The notes under the pieces: generated by a model
The model's database searches: none
Seen by the model: the letters and a program-made list of their open reading frames with translations, nothing else
What the model was told of the DNA's origin: nothing
Program-made: the position numbers and the translations under genes
Assembly: GCA_964036275.1 (NCBI GenBank)
Contig: OZ038434.1
Coordinates: 36,231,279-36,295,278 of the forward strand
DNA from: Litoditis marina
Taxonomy: Eukaryota > Nematoda > Chromadorea > Rhabditida > Rhabditidae
Length of the DNA: 64,000 nucleotides
Direction of reading: 5' to 3'
Shown: piece after piece, positions 12,190 through 24,504 of the stretch
How positions within the stretch are numbered: the first letter of the stretch is position 1
How the letters are laid out: every line of letters begins with the position of its first letter

Positions 12190-12758
12190 CGATTTTTTGA
12201 TGATTCACATCTTATGACTTGGCAAATTGACAGGTTCGGTGTTTATTGACGATCAAACTATTGATAACTCCGTTTTTATGATTGAAGACATTGAAAATAT
12301 ACTAAAGACGCGCACATGAAACATAAATCATTGATAACAAATACAAAAAACCTATTTTATGATGTTGTTTACTGAATTTCCATCGGCTTACGAAGAACAC
12401 GTCGTTCTTAAACCGGACTCAATTTTTTAAATACAGCTGACAACACGTGAAGAATTGTTCAACACCCACGCCGGTTACAATTGTTATCACGATGCCTTTA
12501 AATGAAGTGAATATCATCAAAGATGTTGCAATTGAACCAGAAGCAAAAAAAACAGACAAAACAACGTATTGCTTGATTTACTGTGTATCCTGGAACCTAG
12601 CACGGAATTCGCCTAATTTTTGCCTGAAAGTTGCCGCACGAGTTTTGGCGGTAATCCGAAGTTTGCCAGCAAGTTGCTAGCAAAGTGCGGATAGTTGCGT
12701 GCGTTACGCTTGTTTTGTCCGCATTTCGCTTATTTGTGCCGCAATTCGCGCACCGAGT
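12190..12758. other. Unique flank left of the duplication, no gene seen
   Basis: A 77-codon frame at 12447-12680 has no recognisable domain and no splice partner; I do not call it. Confidence 0.5.
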
Positions 12759-13291
12759 TCTGTGTAGAAGCTGAGCTTATAAGAAAATTTACAACAAACG
12801 AGAAATGTCTCGTGATTTGCAGTACAAATGTTCACGCGGGTTGACATGAATCACTCATTTAGATCAGCAGAGCACATAACATGATGGGTGGCTGTAGTTT
12901 GAAGTTTGGTGTTTCTTCGATCGTCTTAACTATGGCGCAATCGGTCGCGGGTCAATAGTTGGACTTTGTAGTTTGAACGTTGGTCTTTCTCGGCCCATTC
13001 CATTTATGACGCAATCGGTCGCTGGTTCGATTCCGCAGACGTCCTTCCGTCTTGCCGCATCGTGTTATCTGACCCTAGGATTGATCTTTATTTCCTGGTA
13101 TGCTTATCACACGGTTTACAATGGGTAAAAACAGAGAAATCAAACAGAGCAGACAATCAATTGTTGAGGAGGAGATCTGTGCTTTATAAACGCCATAATT
13201 ACCATTTTCGACCAACAAACACGGTGGGGTTTTTTATTCCAAGGGAATCGGAAACCAACTTGGGCTGCTCTAACTAATCTAGGGTGAGACA

Positions 13292-13466
13292 CCAGGCGGC
13301 GTAGCAAACCGTCCAACCTCATGAGAAGTTCATATGAGTTTCTCATGACATACCTCATGAGCTACTCGTGAACTCTTAACGTTGTAGCGTAGCAATCAAT
13401 AGAATCTCATGATAATAGCTCATGAGGTGATCTCATGTACTTTTGTGGGGATCGCTACGCCACCAG
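13292..13466. mobile_element. CTCATGAG MITE (copy A; copy B 30612-30786)
   Basis: ACCAGGCGGCGTAGCAAACC to GATCGCTACGCCACCAG. It is identical in both segmental copies. Confidence 0.8.
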
Positions 13467-14308
13467 AACTAACGTCTGTGTTGGTATAGATCAGTTCGCA
13501 AGACATTTACATACAAGCAAATACGCAACGCGTCTAGTCAAAAATGTAGGGTACAGCAGCTTTGCGGTATGCTTCAGCTAATTCTCGCACGCTGCTTCAC
13601 CTAATTCTCTTTCATTCTCTCTCATCGCTCATCTGCTCAAGTTTCCAACCAATATCAACCGACACTAACAACCAAACACTAACAACCGAAAAAAAAGAGA
13701 GAGAACGAAAGAGAATCCAACCAACAAGCGTGTCTTAACCATCACTCACTCCATCCGTTCTCTTCCACCCGCATAAAACACACAAAATGGTCTTCAATCG
13801 TTCTCTATTTGTCTAGTATATTGTTGTCTGCTGTCTTCGTCTTTTCACGTGCGTCAGTGGGACATCGAACCCTCGTCCGAGGGTAAATAATCAATATTTG
13901 TCTAGCCATTTCCCATCTCTCACATTTGTTTGCTTCGAATCGGGTGTGAAAAAATGCAGGATAGGGACTAAAGATCACCGAAAGTGAAATAGTTGTAGTT
14001 TGAACTACTGTTATACCAGCTCATTTAGGGAGAGTGCTAAAGGTAAAGTGATTTCCTATCTCTCACATCTTTTCGCCGCATAGGTGGCATGAGCATAGCA
14101 AGAAGGGCATGAGATATTACAGAATCAAATCCTTGTCAATTAAATCACAATTTTCATCGACTAACTCTAATAGAAATAAGATGTCTCCCGGAACCATCTG
14201 ATCCGGAAAGGATTCGGTTCGATTTCGGTTTCACAGGTGGTGTGAGAAAAGTCATGTTAGCGGTGAAATATTGCTGAGCGAGTTTCACACTTATGTTCAC
14301 AGATAACG

Positions 14309-14494
14309 TATAGTGAGGGCCAGATTTATTAATTTCTGTCTCTCGCCGGAATCGAACCTGCGAGCAAAAGTTTCGTACCACTACGCTATTAGAGCACAAA
14401 ACCGGCAAGTGTTGGAATGGAAGACATGTGTGCGTACACAGCGGAAAGTGATATATACAGTGCCCTTCCGCCTTTCCGTTGGCGACGACTGTAT
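14309..14494 (-). mobile_element. tRNA-derived SINE-like element (copy A; copy B 31629-31814)
   Basis: Same family: A box TAGCGTAGTGGTA, B box GGTTCGATTCC, tail GGCGAGAGACAGAAAT, and head GTCGTCGCCAACGGAAAGGC. Confidence 0.7.
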
Positions 14495-15332
14495 TATACG
14501 GTTTCGCTCTCTCCGGAGAAAACATATTTGCTGTATATTGATCTACCCCCTTGTTTTTGTAGTTTGATCATGTTGCTTTCCGATTGAATCCGTGTAAAAT
14601 GGAGTGTAATGAGATCAATCTACCACTATATTATGCTCATCCCCTACTCAGAATCATTTGTGTCAATTCTCGGCGATGATCAAGCTACAAAATCAAGAGA
14701 GCAGGAAGCTCAATGGAGTGAGGCCGCAGACAGGCCACGAGAGTCTGCGTCTCTCTGATCTGTGCACTCTCTCGGTGGGAAGTTGTCGTTTGTTGTACTG
14801 TCGACACAATGTGTTGTCGCCAGCTGACATGGTCTAGACAGGGTGGCGGCTACAGGTGACGGAAACTCGCATTAGAGATGTCACTCAATCGGAAAGACGG
14901 CAATAATCGAAACATGCTGTGATCTTAAACTTCTGCTGTGTTTGTAGTTTGATCCTGTCGCTGTTGATCGATATTTGCGAAATATGACAAGGTCGCCGTG
15001 CAACAACGGTTCGGGCACTCAATATAGATACGAAAATTTGAAACGTGTAAAACGGACAGGGAACTGTGTGCTCTGATCATGCAAGATGTCAGAAGTACAA
15101 CAAACTGTACTGGAAACGAATCGAAACCAACCATTTTATGGTACAGAAACAAAATCGCAAAGGTACAAAGATCTGTACTATTCTCGAAAACAAAGCAAAA
15201 TCGGGCCCTTTAACCTGTAATAATGTTATCCATCACCGTAACAACCGTGTTCACGCCCGTAAACAGCGGACAGAATAGGTTCTCTTGTTACTTTTCCCGG
15301 ATAGAACACGTTAAAACGCGTGAACGCTATCT

Positions 15333-15402
15333 GGGGCCGAGTGGTCGACTGGTTGTGTGCGCGCTAGCACTCAAAACACCATGGTTCGATCGCACTCGGC
15401 GC
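15333..15402 (+). pseudogene. tRNA-like sequence (Leu/Ser type; copy B 32653-32722)
   Basis: GGCCGAGTGGTCGACTGG resembles a class II tRNA A-box region, with GGTTCGATCGC as B box and a complementary CACTCGGC end. There is no proper cloverleaf or anticodon stem; probably a retroposed relic. Confidence 0.45.
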
Positions 15403-15469
15403 GGTATCTTCATGGCGGACCGCATGAGCTGGTAATAAAGCTCACCAATGCCTAGTTTCTCTCTACTGA

Positions 15470-15480
15470 CCCCCCCCCCC
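15470..15480. repeat. Poly-C tract, length-variable between copies
   Basis: 11 C in copy A and about 25 C at 32790-32814 in copy B. It accounts for the 14-bp jump in the offset between the copies. Confidence 0.9.
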
Positions 15481-15559
15481 TCTACGGATACGTCTATGTG
15501 ACCATTGTGTTGGTTGTATTGAATAAAGTAACACACGGCTGAAATAGTTGCCGTAAAAG

Positions 15560-16800
15560 ATTATTATTATTATATATTATGGTGCATCTTGCCCTATTCC
15601 GCTGTGTTTGTAGTTTGATTACGCCCTTTTTTGTCGATTATCGTAAACGATGGTCTATATAGAGGTCAAACTACATCAGAGATGTAAAACGTACAAAAAT
15701 CTGTACTCTCCTCGAAAACCAAAACAAATCAAAATCTGGCCCCGTAATTATGTTATCCATCACCGTAACAACCGTGTTTACGCCCGTAAACAGCGGACAG
15801 AATAGGTTCAAACAGGTTGGCGCTAATTGACAGGCTGCAGACAGCATGGCAGACTGAGGAAAATCACTAGATTATGAAAGTTGGGGATCAGTGAATAGAC
15901 TTATGTTTGAAAGATACACACTACAAACTTATTTATTCAAAAGATACAAACTAAACACTTATTTATTCGTAAGATATACACACTACAAAGTTTTTGAAAG
16001 AAATTTTAACGGGTTGTACGCATACAAACCGTCGGGTTGGGAAAAATCACTAGATTATGAAGGTTGGGGATCAGTGAGTGTAGAAAATATCAAAATGTTT
16101 GTTGTAGTTTGATCGCACTTGGGTCAAACTACAAATACAGCAGACAGAGGCAACGGATACTGTAAAGAATTGCTTTGAAAAGATAAAATCGCCGTTTCAT
16201 GAAGGTTGGGGGATCAGTGAATACACTTTTATTTGAAAGATTCAAACTACAACTTTTTTAACCAAGTAAATGTTTAAGGGGATAGTGCGTTTAGGTCTCG
16301 TCGTTGACGCATTTTACCTGTAAACACACAAAGGTTAGGGGTCAGTGAATAAACTTTGAATTAAAAAATACAAGCTACAACTGATTTTATTGTTCACCAA
16401 AGAACATTCTCGATAAACTTAGTTCAGAGAAGAACAAATTGGGCAGCTCAGTGGTTGTGTTCCCCATAGAAGTCCAAGATCGTGAGCTCCAGTCCGACTG
16501 AAGGCAACTCGCAGAGAATCATTCTTGTAGTCTATCGTAATGTCATCGAAAGCGAAGCTACAAACTACAGAAACTTTTCCCGTAAACTTAAAAATTATAG
16601 ACTTCCCACTGATACTGTGAATATCGTCGTTTAATTTCCACAACACATTTGCATCAATTTTGAATGAACAAAACATCTACATGAATACACGTATTTAATA
16701 CAAAACTGAACAACACAATCATGATTTCAAAACTAACAAAAACATGAACACAATAAGCGCCATCGTAAAGTAAACAAACAAATCAATAAATTAAAACTAG
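15560..16800. other. Downstream of WBP4(A), repeat-rich
   Basis: Several GGTTGGGGATCAGTGAATA-type repeats (15880, 16060, 16205, 16330) alternate with TGTAGTTTGATC / CAAACTACA motifs. A degenerate tRNA-like stretch lies at 16440-16500. No gene recognised; identical in copy B. Confidence 0.5.
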
Positions 16801-16803
16801 AAA

Positions 16804-19803
16804 CTAGTCAATGTTTTCTCTTTTCCGGATATTCTTCGGTCCAGTCTTCTTCTTCTTGAACTCAATCGGTCCTTTTACCTGCAACACATAAAAAGTTATG
16901 CCCTGATGAATCCGAAAAACATACTGTACACTCATTTCTGCTGTGTATCATTCACAAAACAGTTGTATAAATCATGAAAATGGTTCATGGTCAAGTGTTT
17001 TCACATTCAAGAAATCGGTGTCGCCAACAAAAATATTAAATCTGTATTCGAATTCGTATTTCTGTACGATTTGAGACCAAACTTCAGCAACCCTCGAAAG
17101 GTATTCTATATTTACCCCCACAGGGCAAAAACAACACTTCAAATTCTTCAATACGGCGCTAGTTCAATAGTTGGCAGTGAACAAACAAATAAGTGTTTGC
17201 TAGTTTTCACAACGAAACTAGAAATAACCAAATTACTATTGATCCGGACCAGGTAAACAAATGTTCTATCTAAAACAAGGGACCGCGATAGATCACCCTA
17301 ACAAACCATGCCACATGTACCTATATTTAGAAACCAAGCATTTTACAATACCATCCTCCGCAAACGATTTTTCAAGACTTGGAAGAAGGTACCAAAAGGT
17401 ATCAAAAGGTATCAAAGTGCAACCTAACATCAAAAAGGAACCAAAATAACCCCTAACACCATACCAACCTTTTTAGTCACAGTAGCCGCCACCTTCTCCT
17501 CAAACTGATATTTCTTCTCGAAACGAGCTGTCAACTTGGCGCGTTCTTCCGCTTCAATCCGCTCCTCTTCGGCTTCTTTTCGATACTTTGCGGTCAGCGG
17601 CGACTCGCCGGGGGTACTGTAACGATGGCTGAAAGTTAGTCAAATGGGACAAACTAATTTCAAACCCAATTTACTTCCTTTCAGAGTAAATACAATACTT
17701 CCTCTCCAGTTGGTGTATTGTATTATTCATATCTGCTGAGAATATTACGATATGATTAGGCGAATTCTTTATTTAACCCGGTATTTTGTTAACCCTAGCA
17801 GTTAACCATTAACCGGCTTACTTGGTTAACCCCTCTGTTAACCACTTGTTAACCCCAAATTTCCCTCAAAAGATATTGTAAAAGAGGATTACAAAGGGGT
17901 TAACAAATAAGTTAACCAGGTAACCCGGTTCATGGTTATAGTTTGTTCCACTCACTTATAGCCCTCTACCGTAATATACTCAAACTTCCAGGTCAAAGTT
18001 TGATATGTTGGTGTTTTTGAACTGCCATAAAATTTTGGTGTTGTCATCCGTACTCTTACTAGTACAATCTTTGGAAGTTTGAAACCAAACTATTGAATAA
18101 TTCATAAGAAAATGCCTCTCGAAGGTTTGAAGGAATACTGTAGAAGGACATTGATTGATGAAACAGAGTATAACTGCTCGGGTTAACGAAATACCGGGTT
18201 CCTTGTGGAATTGGCCATATGATTACTTAACCTCCAGTTCGTTACAATCACGTGAGTGTTATCGAAAAGGTCAATAATTTTTGAACTCGGTTCCACTCTA
18301 GACTCTACAAATAATACGGCAAAGTATAAGTTTGAATTAAGAAACATTCATTGAAAGGTTCTGATGTGTACTATAGAAGTTGTAGTAGGAATGACGTGAA
18401 CTATAACGACTATGCTCATCTGTCCAATTCGGTTACCAAAAAATACATCAATCCGGTTACCAATAGAACTAATAGAGGGTAGCCGTTTTTTTTGTTCCAC
18501 GTTACTTTCCGGTTACCCAGTCAGGTAACCGGACGAAAGGATGAACCGGTTAGACATAGAATTCGCCACGACTATGCTCACCTGTCCACCTTAGTGACCT
18601 TCTTCCAGCCGCCGAACGGTCCGATCGACGGTTTTTCCACGTATTCTTCCTCCGGCTCCTCTTCTTTTACCGGTTCCGCCGGGACCGGAATCTCGGACGT
18701 TTCCACCTTAAAGAAGGACGAGTATGTGGACCAATCTCAACGTTTCAGTCCTTTAAACTGCAACACATTTTTCAATTGCAGTTTAAAGGACCGTTGATTG
18801 ACACGGGATTGGTCCACATAATCGTCCTGCTTAAACCAGATGTAATCATAACACCAATCTGGTATCAATTATTAATAATAATATTTTTATTATTATTTAC
18901 GAACTTGTCGAATCGAACTGTGATCGGAATCTCACACGTTTCCACCTAAATAGCAATTAGTTCAAAACATTATCGATCGGTTTTGATCCCAATGGTTTTC
19001 GGTCTGAGCTTGAATGAAAGGCGTGTAATGAGATCAAACCACAAAACTGTAGCAAAGATTTGGTCATAGTCTATATTGACCGAGTTCAGGTTCCCGAAGA
19101 CGTACCGCCGTTTCTTCAGAAGTCGAAGCCGCGACGTCGTCAGTTTCCGCCGGCGGTTCCGATTTCACCACGTCTCCAGAAGATTCCGCTTCCACCTGCG
19201 CACCGTCGGTTGAAGCTGGAAACGTGCCAACTTAATCCATGCAACACCGAATAGGATATAATTTCACGTTCCACCAGTGAAGGCGTGGTCAAGTAATGGT
19301 TACTACTACGTAAATAAATCAAATGACATCAGAGTGGAACCTCGTATCTCCAATGAGCAATACTCCAATGAGCAAGTGGCACATGATTACTAAACAAGTT
19401 TCTTTTCGGCTTCACTTATTTTTGCGTTTCTACGTTTTTGGTCTTTATTGGGTTCTTTTTGACGTTTAAAGAAGGACGATTATGTGGTCCAATTGTAACG
19501 GTTCAGTCCTTCAAACTGCAACACATTTTTCAATTGCACTTTAAAGGACCGATGACAAGGGATTGGTCCACATAATCATCCTTCTTTAAATACTCATTCT
19601 TCCATACTTTAAATCACATGGTTCGATTAATAATCTTATTTTTAAATAAATGACTACAACCTACCTTCTTTCACCAGTTCCGGTACGTCTTCTGGCATGG
19701 GAATACTATCCGGGAATAAACTAGCCATATCGGCCGAAGGGGCTGGTAGAGACACCTCCGCTACCTGCAGAGAAGTAAACTTGATTATTATAATACTTAT
19801 TAC

Positions 19804-19837
<34 letters not shown>

Positions 19838-22800
19838 GTCATGTCGCTTCGATACTAGGCGGTGATCATCATACACATCAAATTTCTCTGTACAAATCTT
19901 CGTATACAGTACACACCATTATGGTGCAACTATCCTACAACAGAGAGCTCGTTTTTCACTTTAGATTCGTGAAAATGCATTAGTTGGCCTCAAAAATAGA
20001 CCAATTAAATCGTTTTTCTGGTTATTCGAACAAATTCACCTAACTATGCTTACCTTTTCTTCCGTTTTCACTTCCGCTTCCACCACTGGTAAAACGGACT
20101 ACGTTTTCGCCAGGGAAAACTTCCCTATTTTTAAAGTTAACTCACGGTACTTCACGTACTACACCCAAACAAGATGAGTTTTAGTAGAATAGTCACACCG
20201 AATCACCCATTGTTACGTGTTGAATCGCTAAAAAATTATTCTATTTTATTATATGTCTCCTCTAAATTAAAAAAAAAACAACCCCACCTTTTCTTCCGTT
20301 TTCAGTTCCGCTCCCACCACTGGCTCCGTCTTGGTTGGGGCTACTTCCCCAGAGGATGCCTGGAGGGTGCCAACACCCTGTCGGCTGTCAACTGCGGCCA
20401 GATAGGTCTCATATTCAGCGGCTGTCTGATACTCGGAGGGGCGATCCCATGTGGTTTCTGAAACGGAAAACCAATCGATAAAACACGTAATAAATAGGCG
20501 CTTTTACCGTAACCCGCTGTATTTATTTATTGACAACGCTGCTTTTTAGTCCGAATTCGTGAGTTATGGCGCGTATGGAGCCAAAGCTACAACAAAATGT
20601 AGTCAGACGTTCACAATTTTTCGGACGATTCTCTAAATTCTGGGTGACAGAACGAAAAATGGTGTAAATGGGTGATTTGGGTGATCAAAATGATAAGTTT
20701 TTGTTCAAAATCCAGATAATCACCCAATTTCGACGAGTTTTCGAGTGATTATGTGAATTTTGGAGTTTTTCATGAATTTTGGGTGACCAAAGTTCAGACG
20801 TCGTCTAGGGTTGTATACATCTGGTGGTCCAACACTATAATCCCAACCTGCGGTGACAATATTCCAATAGTAGGTGCTTCTACCGTAGTCGGCCGTTGCC
20901 TCCACCCATACCTTCTGGCCATCCACCCTGGTGGGGGCAGCCGGGGCTGGCTCCGACTTCAGGGGGACGGAATCTGGAAATAGAGTAAATCAATATACTT
21001 TTTAGAATGGAATAGAATATGTATTCAGCCAAAATACATATACGTGGGTTTTCACATGTACTTTAAGAATAATGGATGAGTCAATACACTTTTCAGGTAC
21101 GACACGTGAGCTCTCACGTAAACTTCAGGAATTGAGCTGATAACAGCTCGGATCAGATTCGGGAAAACTTTCAATTCCGTTTTCAGGGGTACGGAATCTG
21201 GAAAAAGAGTAATAGGCATTTTTTTGTAGAGAATCAGAGAAAGCACAGTCTTGAGTGGAACGAAACTTAGAGTTCAAGATAACCTGCATCTCATTTTCAC
21301 CAATTTTAGCCGACAGGTAAGTGTTTATGGTTCATTATAACACTAAACAAAATGTTACCACAGAATGCATTAATGCCTGAGAAAAACCTACTATCGTGGT
21401 TCGACATGCAGAAAAGTCCATTAGAACTTCGAAATTTGAAAAAAAAAATATCAATCGATACCTAAAAAGGAACCATTATCCTGCTTCGGCATCTTGACGG
21501 CAGGCTCTTTCTTCACGGCGGACGGAGCTCCCGGCTGAAATATGTCGGGTTTAAAGCAGGACAATTACGTGGACCAATCCCGTGTGAGCGGTCCTTTAAA
21601 CTGCAATTGAGAAATGTATTTCAGTTCAAAGGACTGAAGCGTTGGGATTGGACCACATAACCGTCCTTCTCTGAGTACAAACTCTTCTGCTTGAATTGAA
21701 TCCACGGCATATAACGTATCTTACTAACCTAGAATCTGATCATGAAAATATTTTTGGAATTTGTATCACGTGGCACTCGAACGAGCTACACAAGCAGACG
21801 ATAGTTCTACGCTTCTAGCTCGTTTGTTCATCTAATCACGTGAAACCTCAATATTTTGCCATGAACCTTGGGTCTTCCGAGATTATCCAGACAAGCTTAT
21901 TATAATAATATGAAAAGAACAATTAAAACTAACTCGTTTCGGTTTCGGGGCCTCCTGTTTCCGTTTTGCCATCTCTCTGGCCATGGATCCGATATCCTTG
22001 AACTGTTTTGGGTCGAAGACACGAGAGGCGGCGGTGGCTGGCAGTAGGCCAGTGGCTGCAAAGGAGAAAAGTCTGGTATTCAACAATATAACTTTCATAA
22101 GTGTTTCGTTTTAATGTATCTCTAGCTATTTTTGTTCGTGATGAAGTCTTGTAGTTCGATCTCGACCACAAACAAAGGAACCAAACTACAAACACAGCGC
22201 GAAAGACTGGCTGTAGGCCGGTGGCTGAAAAACACTTTTTCGAATAACCATTTTTCAGGTTATCTGAGTCGGTAACCTGGAAGTAACTTGCACTCAAATT
22301 CGGTGACCAATAAAACTATCACTGAAAATAGAGTTTTGAGTTATATGAAAAAAGGACGATTATGTGGTCCAATCGCAACGCTTCAGTCCTTTAAACTGCA
22401 ATACCTTTTTCAATTGCAGTTTAAAGGACCGTTGACACGGGATCGGTTCACATAATCGTCCTTCTTTAAAGACCCATAACCTTCTGAATACAAGATCAGG
22501 AACCTTTTTACACAAATGGAAGCAATTTGGTTGCAAAATTTTGTTCCGACTACTTGAACAACTTTACTGCAATAATGTTGACCTACCGGGCAGGGCTGGT
22601 CCGTGAGCGACTCCCTCGTCGTGCTCGCTCATCGCATTCAATGCGGCCTTCTCCATGGAGGCAAGGGTGGAACTCATCTTTGATTCCTGAAACAAAAAGT
22701 ATGTTCTTGCCTTCTGGTGTTGTGTTCAAGTTGTAATACACGTTACTTTTTACATCGAAAAATAGATGTACCACTCTAATTGGGTAAATGAAGAGAAAAT

Positions 22801-24504
22801 CGAGAAAAACAGTATCGTCACCCGTTGAAGAAGAACGAGTATGTGGTCCAATCCCAACACTTCGGTCCTTTAAACTGCAATACATTTTTGAATTGCAGTT
22901 TAAAGGACCGCTGACACGGGATTGGTCCACATAATCGGCCTACTTTAAGAATGGCAACGTTTCGGCTTCTTTCGCAGGCTTTCTCTTACAATCCAGGGCA
23001 ATATTTGACAAGATTTCACGAAGGAACGTCCCCATCACATATAAGGTAATAGCACCGATCAGAGAATCGATGCCTATTGATTTAACACCGACCAGTCAAT
23101 CGATATCTATCTAATACAGAGTCACCAATCACGTACCATTCTAGCCTTCTGCTCATTCTTCCGACCCAACTCGCGCAGTTTCTCCTGCAGTGCATCCTTG
23201 TGCTTCTTTCCCCGCTCGTGGTGCTCCAATGAGGCCCGGTTGTCGCCGAACCAACACTAAATAACAAAAAATATCAATAAATAGTGTTGGAATGTTGACA
23301 TGTGAAGTTGCTGCAACACACCATCGTCAGGCTATGAAATTCTATAAAGAAATTATTAGAAAAATCTTGCCCAGAAACACCAGTTGAATGTGTCTGAAAT
23401 TAGATGTCCATACCAGCAGGCTCTGGCCAATTCCACAAAGAACCCGGCATTTCTTTCGCCTATCAGCTAAGCTCAACTGGGTTAGCTGGGGAATCTTTTT
23501 GTTAACCCCATTGTAGCCATTTTATGGAAATTTGGGATTACCAAGTGGTTAACAAAAGGGGTAACCAGGTGACCCGGTTATATTGATATCATTAAAATTG
23601 ATATCATTGGAATCTAGAAGAAATACAACCGATTTAGTTATGATACACAAAATAGTAACCGGACAATGTGGTCTAAATGCGATTGACTTTTTCACGTTCA
23701 ATCGTTCACGTACTCGAGGTACACAGGAAAAGATTAGCTTTCCAATACCGAAAACTAGTCATCGTGCACAGTTTTTCACTATTCGTGCCGGTTCAAAATA
23801 CTTGAAACACAGCAAGAACAAAACTATTCCGAGTTCTCTTGCGGCGGCCAAGAAATATTTCTCGGAAAAGCACTTGTAACTGACCTTACTATGTTTATTT
23901 ATCAGAACCCCATTAAGTGTCGATCGTTGTACTGTAGTCATATATATGCTCGTTCAATGTCCACTTTTCTGTTCATCATGGTTTCGATTATTGTTTTCAT
24001 TTGGCTCAAATTCAGTTGGTTCTCATTTACGTTCTGTTTGTCTATGTATCTCACATGCTTGCATGTATATAAATCAATCAATCAATCAATGGTTAACAGC
24101 TGGGGTTAACGAAATACCAGGTGAATGAAGAATTCGCCCGGACTCTACCACTCGATATAGAATTGATATATGCAAGTTGTATCTTTATCTGAATTTGAAA
24201 CCACCGCCAGAAAGATCTTTTTCTGTACTGGTTGTGCACTGGGCGATAACTGTTGCTACCAGCTGGTGTGCAGTTGCGAACCACTACAGACAGACAGCTT
24301 CCTTTATTTTGGCGGGAAAATGTAGAAGACTGTTCAAACATCAGAACGTTGGCATATATAGAATATAATAGAATTATTCGCAAGTCAACCCGTGACTTTT
24401 AACATTGTTGGATATGACACTCCTCTCTTTTTCTCCACAAAAACTTTACTAACCTTGCAAATTTCACAGAATTTGCGACCCTGTGATTTCCAAACTTCTG
24501 TCAT
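16804..24504 (-). CDS. WBP4: WW domain-binding protein 4 (spliceosomal FBP21), intact copy A
   Basis: Spliceosome-associated protein of the WBP4/FBP21 family, which has a matrin/U1-C-type zinc finger and WW domain(s) that bind proline-rich splicing factors. Exons: 24504-24454, 23256-23137, 22686-22587, 22055-21934, 21534-21462, 20973-20848, 20457-20288, 19764-19665, 19215-19106, 18706-18582, 17628-17469, 16878-16804. They sum to 1332 nt (443 aa plus stop TAG), with every phase consistent. The zinc finger is split over exons 1-2: FCEICKCWFGDN, then HHERGKKHKD. A single WW domain spans exons 6-7: WVEATADYGRSTYYWN, then TTWDRPSEY; human WBP4 has two. The C-terminal blocks GPFGGWKKVTK and IEFKKKKTGPKNIRKRE match the family end. 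The ATG lies 3 nt after a TTTGTTCAG acceptor, fitting trans-splicing. The acceptor of exon 10 is the end of a TTAA MITE. A 5'-truncated LINE and extra MITEs lie in its introns. Confidence 0.93.
17759..18216. mobile_element. Mutator-type MITE with 9-bp target duplication (copy A)
   Basis: It begins GGCGAATTCTTTATTTAACC and ends GGTTCCTTGTGGAATTGGCC, with subterminal runs of GTTAACC motifs. It is flanked by identical 9-bp repeats ATATGATTA (17750-17758 and 18217-18225). A 9-bp duplication with long inverted ends fits MULE-derived MITEs. Another fold-back element (17943-18176) is nested inside. It lies in the WBP4 intron between exons 10 and 11. Confidence 0.8.
18708..18834. mobile_element. TTAA-target hairpin MITE at WBP4(A) exon 10 acceptor
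   Basis: Palindromic element AGAAGGACGA...TCGTCCTGC bounded by TTAA on both sides, with core CAGTCCTTTAAACTGCAA and its complement. On the gene strand its end CCTTCTTTAAG forms the 3' splice site of WBP4 exon 10. Copy B counterpart at 36042-36168. Confidence 0.85.
19466..19589. mobile_element. TTAA-target hairpin MITE, WBP4 intron 8 (copy B 36800-36923)
   Basis: Same family: AGAAGGACGATTATGTGGTC at the left, ATCATCCTTC at the right, TTAA flanks. Confidence 0.85.
19797..19840. repeat. (ATT)n microsatellite (copy B ~37131-37174)
   Basis: About fourteen uninterrupted ATT units in WBP4 intron 7; equal in both copies. Confidence 0.9.
20045..20095 (-). pseudogene. Duplicate of WBP4 exon 7 3' end with donor site (copy B ~37385-37432)
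   Basis: The minus strand reads ACCAGTGGTGGAAGCGGAAG, TGAAAACGGAAGAAAAG, GTAAGC. This repeats the end of exon 7 with a better donor. Used as an exon from the internal CAG it would be 32 nt and break the frame. Confidence 0.7.
21551..21671. mobile_element. TTAA hairpin MITE, WBP4 intron 4 (copy B 38918-39040)
   Basis: Left end TTAAAGCAGGACAATTACGT; right end CCGTCCTTCTCTGA has lost its TTAA. The internal palindrome is conserved. Confidence 0.75.
22205..22229 (-). pseudogene. Duplicate of WBP4 exon 4 5' edge with acceptor (copy A; copy B ~40011-40033 and ~40178-40201)
   Basis: The minus strand reads CAGCCACCGGCCTACAGCCAG, repeating the acceptor and first bases of exon 4 (CAGCCACTGGCCTACTGCCAG). 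It follows a TGTAGTTCGATC...CTACAAACACAGC element. Copy B has two such repeats, with two elements. Confidence 0.75.
22348..22470. mobile_element. TTAA hairpin MITE private to copy A
   Basis: AAAGGACGATTATGTGGTCC to CATAATCGTCCTTCTTTAA. Copy B has an empty site with a single TTAA at ~40318-40325, so this insertion occurred after the duplication. It directly supports TTAA as the target. Confidence 0.85.
22826..22950. mobile_element. TTAA hairpin MITE, WBP4 intron 2 (copy B 40675-40795)
   Basis: Family core present with diverged ends (GAAGAAGAACGAG / CGGCCTACTTTAA). Confidence 0.75.
23581..24090 (+). mobile_element. 5'-truncated non-LTR retrotransposon (LINE) 3' end
   Basis: An open frame at 23583-23879 (98 aa) reads like the C-terminal end of a LINE reverse-transcriptase protein: SRRNTTDLVMIHKIV, then DFFTFNRSRTRG, then AQFFTIRAGSKYL and IPSSLAAAK, ending in a stop. 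About 200 bp of 3' UTR and a tetranucleotide tail (AATC repeated) follow. It interrupts a GGTTAACC fold-back element in WBP4(A) intron 1. Copy B carries the same fold-back uninterrupted near 41403, so the LINE landed after the duplication. Confidence 0.8.
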
